Of a DNA stretch of 43,985 nucleotides, positions 39,898 through 43,985 are shown piece by piece. Position numbers and translations under genes: made by a program. Source of the stretch: JANWHZ01 sp035545555 (lineage in GTDB: Bacteria > Patescibacteriota > Saccharimonadia > Saccharimonadales > UBA4665); assembly GCA_035545555.1 (NCBI GenBank), contig DASZYD010000034.1, positions 1 to 43,985 of the forward strand, read 5' to 3'. The first letter of the stretch is position 1. Every line of letters starts with the position of its first letter. A model generated the notes under the pieces. That model worked only from the letters and a program-made list of their open reading frames with translations. It was not told where the DNA came from and did no database searches.

Positions 39898-41748
39898 CTA
39901 CGGCCTGAATGGCGGCATCATCGGCGGCGGCACGGGCGGCGGCGTGTTGGACAACTGGCCGGGGAGCGTGATGTCCGGCGCCGGTTTGCCGACACCGGGC
40001 ACGGGCGGCAACGGCATCGTCGATGAGTGTTCAGCGAAATCCGGGCTGCCCGGCTCTACCTGATGGAAGTTTCCCTCTTCGTCAATCTTGACGGCGGCGA
40101 TGCCGGGCGGCGGCGTAGCCTGGGCACCAGCGGCCGAGGTGTCAGTATGCGGGTGTAGGTCGCCGCCGAGCGGCATGGCATTGAGCGAGATGGCCGGTTT
40201 GAGCGGCTGCGGCCCCTGTTGCAGAGCTTGGAGCACCTGCGAACGGGCGGTGTCTAGGTCGCCGCCGGCAGGCGCTGAACTCGGAGCGGTAGTCGGTTCG
40301 GCAGGCTGCTCGCGTTCCTCGGTTTTTGTCCCGAGGTGCGGGCTATGCACCGCTGCTTCTATTTGTTCTAGCGTTTCGTCGTTCTCGTCAGCCGGGGCAG
40401 TCGCCGCGGGCGTCGGAGTCGGCGGCAGGGGTGGCGTCGGCAGCTGCGGAGCTGGCGGTTGCGGCAATGTAAACGCCGGGGCTGGCACGGCAGAAGGTAC
40501 TTGCGGCGGCTCGGGTAGTGGCAACGGTGCAATTGGCGGCAGCGCGGCACCTGGTGCCGGGCTACGGCTGAGCAGTGGCGCGGTAGTCTCGCTGGCAGGC
40601 ACCTCGCCCGGGTTGGACTGACTTGGCTCAGGCGCCGGCGTAGCTGTCTTGGGTGTGACGGCAGGCAGCGTCGGCTCGCCGACTAAATAGGAGCGCTCGG
40701 CCGGTGGCATGTCGCCATCGGCATATTCCTCAGTAAACGGGGCGGCGGCGCCTGTATCGCCGGGGGCGCCCCGGACACCGGTAATGTGCGGCGGCTCGGG
40801 CGGCAAGAGCTCGCGCGTCTGGATCTTGGGCATTTCTTCTGGTGACTCAGCGGCCGGCGCGGGAGTCCTGGGCAGTTCGGGAGCGGCGGACTCTGCTTCG
40901 GCCTCGTGATCGATGTCGAGCGTGCCGTCGTCGGGATGAGCAGCGGCCGCATTCTTGACGGACAGCGGCGGCGTATCGGTCGCGCGAACAGGTTCCGGTA
41001 CTTGCGGGGTTGTCTGGAGCTCGGTTGCTACCAGCTGCTGGTCGGCGCCGGCAGCCATCAACTCCCCTGCCATGTTCATGGTGCGCGGCGTGGTTCTCTC
41101 GTTACTGAAGCGGGCGGTTTCGGCCACGATGCCGGTGAGCAGTGCTGTGGCGATCTGGTTGTCCAGCATCTTGCCGTCCAGGTCCATCACCAGCTGCGTG
41201 ATCATTTCAGAGATGGAGCTGGCACTGATATCCTGCCAGTTGAGCGAGCCGAGACTGCCGCTCGGCGTGTTATTGATGCTGATAACGGTGGCGTCATGCA
41301 GAATCCGGCCGTGCGTAGTGATTGCCTGGTCGAGCTCCTGCTGTTCGTGTGCACCGAGCGCCACCACGGCATCGACATTGAAGTCACCCTGGCTGAACTC
41401 CAGGTCTTTCTCGCTCAGTGACGTTTTGTAGGGCGTGATAAAAATACGGACGACTTTATCTTCAACCTTGTAGCGCAGCTTGTCGGCCTTGGATTTATCA
41501 AGGGCGATGATGAAATCACGTAAGCTGTCGGGATTTTGCTCCAGCGTATCTTCCGGTTTCAGGAACTCGATAGTGCTGGGCACCTGGCCGCTGAACACGG
41601 CGGTGGCGTGCTTGTCGAGTTTATCGAGTGCCAGCGCCAAGCCGATACAGGCTGCCAGGAGGTCGACCGAAGGGTTATTGCGAACGGTCACCAGGATGTT
41701 GTTTGCCTGCTTCAGGCGACCAATAACTTGCTGTTTGACATCATCCAT
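39898..41748 (-). CDS. Degenerate DHH-family protein with a long proline-rich tail
   Basis: Residues 1-245 follow the DHH/NrnA phosphoesterase order (VRNNPSVDLLAACIGLAL, VDAVVALGAHEQQELD, then VISINNTPSGSLGSLNWQDISASSISEMI and ATALLTGIVAETARFSN). The metal-binding residues are changed: the usual HxNPDGDA is NNPSVDLL, and the eponymous IDHH is INN (158-160). It is therefore probably inactive as a nuclease. Residues 250-616 are disordered and rich in Pro, Ala, Glu and Thr, ending PPPVPPPMMPPFRP. A TAAAAT box lies 13 nt before the ATG. A nucleotide- or RNA-binding scaffold role is a guess. Confidence 0.75.
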   Translation of the reverse strand: MDDVKQQVIGRLKQANNILVTVRNNPSVDLLAACIGLALALDKLDKHATAVFSGQVPSTIEFLKPEDTLEQNPDSLRDFIIALDKSKADKLRYKVEDKVVRIFITPYKTSLSEKDLEFSQGDFNVDAVVALGAHEQQELDQAITTHGRILHDATVISINNTPSGSLGSLNWQDISASSISEMITQLVMDLDGKMLDNQIATALLTGIVAETARFSNERTTPRTMNMAGELMAAGADQQLVATELQTTPQVPEPVRATDTPPLSVKNAAAAHPDDGTLDIDHEAEAESAAPELPRTPAPAAESPEEMPKIQTRELLPPEPPHITGVRGAPGDTGAAAPFTEEYADGDMPPAERSYLVGEPTLPAVTPKTATPAPEPSQSNPGEVPASETTAPLLSRSPAPGAALPPIAPLPLPEPPQVPSAVPAPAFTLPQPPAPQLPTPPLPPTPTPAATAPADENDETLEQIEAAVHSPHLGTKTEEREQPAEPTTAPSSAPAGGDLDTARSQVLQALQQGPQPLKPAISLNAMPLGGDLHPHTDTSAAGAQATPPPGIAAVKIDEEGNFHQVEPGSPDFAEHSSTMPLPPVPGVGKPAPDITLPGQLSNTPPPVPPPMMPPFRP

Positions 41749-41761
41749 AGTGCTTGTTTTT

Positions 41762-41767
41762 ATTTTA
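41762..41767 (-). promoter_or_regulatory. -10 box of the DHH-like gene
   Basis: TAAAAT on the minus strand, 13 nt before the ATG; predicted leader of about 7 nt without a Shine-Dalgarno site. Confidence 0.4.
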
Positions 41768-41826
41768 GCGCGTTGATAGCTTTCAGGCTACCACGGCCTT
41801 GCTGATTTGTCGAGTTGCGGCATTTT

Positions 41827-41856
41827 TTGCAACGGTACGGCAGACTGTGCTATAGT
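41827..41856 (+). promoter_or_regulatory. Promoter of rpsT
   Basis: TTGCAA (-35), 18 bp, TATAGT with an upstream TGC (-10). The leader is about 28 nt and carries AGAGGAAC as ribosome site. Confidence 0.7.
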
Positions 41857-41890
41857 TTTGTACGAAGTTATAAAACATAAGAGGAACAAG

Positions 41891-42238
41891 ATGCCCATTA
41901 TCAAATCCGCCAAGAAACGAGTCCGTGTGGCTGCTAAGGCCGCGACGCGCAACAGCAAGACCAAGCGCGCCTTGAAAGGTGCGCTGAAGCTGTTTGCCCG
42001 CAAGCCGGCTGCGGCGCACAGCAGCGCCCAAAGCGCCATCGACAAAGCCGCCAAGAAAGGTGTCATCCACAGGAACAAAGCCGCACGGATGAAGAAACAG
42101 CTCGCCACCAAGGCGAAAGCCAGTGGTACGAAGCCGGCTGCGGCGCACAAGTCAGCGGCCAAACCTGCTGCGAAGAAACCCGCGGCTGCCAAGAAAGCCC
42201 CGGCAAAAAAGCCGGCGGCGAAGAAAAAAGCGGCGTAA
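41891..42238 (+). CDS. rpsT: Ribosomal protein S20 with a histone-H1-like tail
   Basis: The first 75 residues are S20 (MPIIKSAKKRVRVAAKAATRN..., KGVIHRNKAARMKKQLA). The usual length is 85-90. Here residues about 75-115 form a Lys/Ala/Pro tail (repeats of AAKKPA and APAKKPA type) resembling histone H1 and bacterial H1-like proteins. The gene has its own promoter and terminator. S20 binds 16S rRNA early in 30S assembly; the tail could add RNA or DNA binding. Confidence 0.93.
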   Translation: MPIIKSAKKRVRVAAKAATRNSKTKRALKGALKLFARKPAAAHSSAQSAIDKAAKKGVIHRNKAARMKKQLATKAKASGTKPAAAHKSAAKPAAKKPAAAKKAPAKKPAAKKKAA

Positions 42239-42254
42239 GCACGAGCCGATCTCC

Positions 42255-42288
42255 AAGAACCGCCCTCCGTGGCGGTTCTTATTTTTTC
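42255..42288 (+). terminator. Intrinsic terminator of rpsT
   Basis: A 10-bp stem AAGAACCGCC/GGCGGTTCTT (42255-42264, 42271-42280) with a 6-nt loop, followed by ATTTTTTC. It is a textbook terminator 16 nt after the stop. Confidence 0.95.
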
Positions 42289-42334
42289 GCTTCTGTGATG
42301 GAGTAATCTCGTAGGGCCGGCCGGGTTGCCGGCC

Positions 42335-42343
42335 TGGTATCAT
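42335..42343 (+). promoter_or_regulatory. Extended -10 of the 162-aa membrane gene
   Basis: TGG then TATCAT, ending 8 nt before a GTG at 42352. Transcription would start about 2 nt before that codon. Confidence 0.5.
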
Positions 42344-42351
42344 AAGAGGCA

Positions 42352-42840
42352 GTGAGTAAAAGCATGAAGTACTGGGGAGCGACCGTAGCGCTTGGGATAG
42401 TTATCATACTGGCGACGGCGTACTACGGGCGGGCGTCACAGCCACATCCCGGGAGCGCCATGCCGCTCCTATTTGTCGAGGGCGGCGCGTTGTTTGTGGC
42501 AGCGGGCATCGCGATTGTGATGCGGGCATACTACCACCGGCAGCGGTTTGACAGCGGTGCGCCATCGGCCAGCGCCGATGAAGCGACAGCGATGGGCATA
42601 TTGGGGCGGGAATACACCAAGCCCATTACTCTACATCTGAGCGTGGACAGCGCAGCATACAAGTCCTTGCGTGAGAATGGCGAGCTGTCCGTGGCACCGG
42701 CGCGCTTTGACCGGCCGGTGCGGCGGGGCGACAGCGTACGGGTCTGCACGGGCAGCGGTACGCTGGAGCGCTGCCTGTCTGCAGCCGTCAGTGACATCGA
42801 TGGCGTCAACCAACGCATACGGCTGGAGCGGCAGCCTTAG
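42352..42840 (+). CDS. Unknown protein with two membrane helices
   Basis: The 162-aa protein has two N-terminal helices (about 8-24 and 38-58) and a soluble C-terminal beta-rich domain (about 85-160) with two cysteines, loosely like an NfeD/OB-type barrel. I do not recognise it. The start is uncertain: GTG at 42352 fits the near-leaderless promoter; ATG at 42364 has no Shine-Dalgarno site at the right distance. Its stop overlaps the convergent holA stop by 4 nt. Confidence 0.6.
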   Translation: MSKSMKYWGATVALGIVIILATAYYGRASQPHPGSAMPLLFVEGGALFVAAGIAIVMRAYYHRQRFDSGAPSASADEATAMGILGREYTKPITLHLSVDSAAYKSLRENGELSVAPARFDRPVRRGDSVRVCTGSGTLERCLSAAVSDIDGVNQRIRLERQP

Positions 42841-43757
42841 CCGGCGAGCGTCAGTAAGTACTGTTGCAACGCCTCATCGAGATCGATATGTTCGCGCTTG
42901 GAGCGACTATCAATAGACAAGAGATCGGTAATGAGCTGCTTGAGACGTTCCAAGCCGATCCGTGCGGCAACCGGCAGGCTCTTCCGCACGACGTAGGGGC
43001 TCAGCTTGGCTTCCTTGGCAATAGCGTCGGGGCTGCGACGGGCGGCGGTCTTGATAAGCGCCAAGACGCGTAACTGCCACGTGAGCATCGCGATGATCTG
43101 GGCAGGATCGACCTTTTGCTCGCGCTGATCGCGGTAGAGTGCCAAGGCACGGTTGCTGTCGCCGCCGAATGCCGCTTCGATGAGTTCAAAAATGGTGCTC
43201 TGCGGTGCCGGTTCGGTGAGCAGCTCGATGGTGGTCCGGGTGATAGTTGGGTCATACAGGAGGAGCTTGTCGAGTTCGGTGGCGAGCAACTGCTGGGTCA
43301 TGCCGATGCGCTCGGCCAGAAACTGCGCATCTGTCCGGGCAAGGCTGCCGCCGCGCGCTTTGGCCGCGTCGACCAGCCAGCGGACCATGCCCTGCTCGTC
43401 CGGCATGGCGAACTCCCGCAGGTCCGTGGCTTTCTTGAGGAGCTTGTAGTATGCCAGCCGTTTATCGAGCTTAGGCTCAACCAGCACGACATCGGTCGTC
43501 TCCGGCAGGTCTGTCAGCAGTGCCTCGGCCTGTTCGGCGAACTGTTTGTTCGCGGAGGCATCACGTAGCACGACGAGTTTACGCGCTGCCAAAAACGGCA
43601 GGCTTTGCAGGCTCTCGCGTATGCGATCAAAACTCGCCGTACCGCCGTCCAGGCGCTCCAGTGCCATATCGCCGTACTCGGCCGCAAAGGCAATCACCAG
43701 CCTGTGTAGCTCAGCCTGCCAGCCAAAGACGTTCTCCCCGGTCAGACACACGATCAT
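42837..43757 (-). CDS. holA: DNA polymerase III delta subunit
   Basis: The 306-aa protein matches HolA: an N-terminal NTPase-like fold (GENVFGWQAELHRL, SLPFLAARKLVVLRD), DVVLVEPKLDKRLAYYKLLKK, then the helical lid and the clamp-loader collar domain (about 200-306, with ALALYRDQREQKVDPAQIIAMLTWQLR). Delta opens the sliding clamp. Its ATG overlaps the mutM stop (TGATG). A TGA-TATCAT box inside the mutM end lies 7 nt upstream, so it may also be transcribed alone as a leaderless mRNA. Confidence 0.92.
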   Translation of the reverse strand: MIVCLTGENVFGWQAELHRLVIAFAAEYGDMALERLDGGTASFDRIRESLQSLPFLAARKLVVLRDASANKQFAEQAEALLTDLPETTDVVLVEPKLDKRLAYYKLLKKATDLREFAMPDEQGMVRWLVDAAKARGGSLARTDAQFLAERIGMTQQLLATELDKLLLYDPTITRTTIELLTEPAPQSTIFELIEAAFGGDSNRALALYRDQREQKVDPAQIIAMLTWQLRVLALIKTAARRSPDAIAKEAKLSPYVVRKSLPVAARIGLERLKQLITDLLSIDSRSKREHIDLDEALQQYLLTLAG

Positions 43758-43985
43758 CAGGTGTATGATATCACCGTTGAGCCGTCCCTGTCGTTCGGGA
43801 GGCTCCCGGCCCGGAAAGCGGCAGGCAGCTGCTGGCAGTACGGACAGATATGCGTGCCGCGGCCGGCAACTTTCGTTTTGATGATAACGCGGCCACAGCG
43901 CGGGCACGGCTGGCCCTCACGGCGGAAGACGTGCGCGAAGCTGAGATAGCTGCCCCGTTTACCCTCGGCATCCACATAGTTCCGG
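43757..43985 (-). CDS. mutM: Formamidopyrimidine-DNA glycosylase, C-terminal part, 5' end outside window
   Basis: About 75 C-terminal residues are visible; the frame is open to the right edge, so the gene begins outside. The segment has RNYVDAEGKRGSYL, then FRREGQPCPRCGRVIIKTKVAGRGTHICPYCQ: the four-cysteine zinc finger and the following Arg loop of Fpg/MutM. It excises oxidised purines such as 8-oxoguanine. A tail of about 25 residues extends beyond the finger. Nei-type glycosylases share this finger, but the CQ ending favours MutM. Confidence 0.92.
   Translation of the reverse strand, partial: RNYVDAEGKRGSYLSFAHVFRREGQPCPRCGRVIIKTKVAGRGTHICPYCQQLPAAFRAGSLPNDRDGSTVISYT
43765..43773 (-). promoter_or_regulatory. 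Extended -10 of holA within mutM, leaderless geometry
   Basis: TGA then TATCAT on the minus strand, 7 nt before the holA ATG. Confidence 0.5.

Noticed and set aside
1..43985. Recoded UGA as glycine (Gracilibacteria or SR1)
   Set aside because: UGA ends many well-recognised genes at expected lengths, for example mutM before holA and the ATGA junctions.

Overview
This 44 kb window looks like a chromosomal piece of a small-genome bacterium of the Candidate Phyla Radiation, most likely Candidatus Saccharibacteria (TM7). That placement is inferred from the gene set and layout: dense short operons, YchF, EF-P, TlyA, RNase J, FtsK, an S6-SSB-S18 operon, a compact complete type IV pilus locus and CYTH/PH-domain membrane genes. 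UGA is an ordinary stop in many genes (for example ATGA and TGATG junctions), which argues against Gracilibacteria and Absconditabacteria. Most of the window is GC-rich. The gene at 11406..13790 is clearly AT-richer.

Layout. 1-1927: a polysaccharide-synthase-like GT2 cut by the left edge, with a small membrane partner. 2000-3831: tRNA-Gly(CCC), tRNA-Thr(CGU), a zinc deaminase, an unknown gene, a terminator and tRNA-Asp(GUC). 3896-6225: tRNA-Arg(CCU) followed by CYTH, PH-domain and PpiC/SurA-type genes. 6300-7819: divergent ndk and a Xer-type recombinase. 7829-21425: type IV pilus region, all on the minus strand: pilM-N-O-(small TM)-pilB-pilT-pilC-pilin, then a 794-aa repetitive beta-helix-like secreted protein, pilD and three minor pilin-like genes. 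21475-23365: a small frameshifted gene and a secreted GH18 chitinase. 23486-28518: ychF, a PH-domain gene, a Crp/Fnr regulator, a phosphoribosyltransferase, and a 109-aa helical protein with efp and tlyA. 28577-33743: rpsF-ssb-rpsR, a frameshifted conserved-looking gene, a possible small RNA, a SpoT-type HD hydrolase and ftsK. 33876-39825: a 78-aa unknown with a near-consensus promoter, then the RNA-decay operon rpsO-pnp-(small TM)-udg-rnj. 39898-43985: a degenerate DHH-family protein with a long proline-rich tail, rpsT with a histone-H1-like tail, a small membrane protein, holA and the 3' end of mutM.

How the genes fit together. The pilus locus has everything expected for an extendable and retractable pilus: extension ATPase, retraction ATPase, platform protein, M/N/O assembly proteins, prepilin peptidase, a major pilin and three minor pilin-like proteins. 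A beta-helix protein and a chitinase are embedded beside it, which fits surface contact with a host or particle. The minus-strand operon from rpsO to rnj couples ribosome synthesis with 3'-5' and 5'-3' RNA decay.

The most striking cross-cutting signal is promoter architecture. Many first genes of transcription units have a -10 hexamer, often with a TG extension, ending exactly 6-8 nt before the start codon and no Shine-Dalgarno sequence. This predicts leaderless mRNAs, while genes inside operons carry good Shine-Dalgarno sites. Other unusual points are a family-4 uracil-DNA glycosylase and a PilB that have lost their metal-binding cysteines, EF-P with arginine at its modification tip, and a DHH protein that lacks its catalytic DHH.
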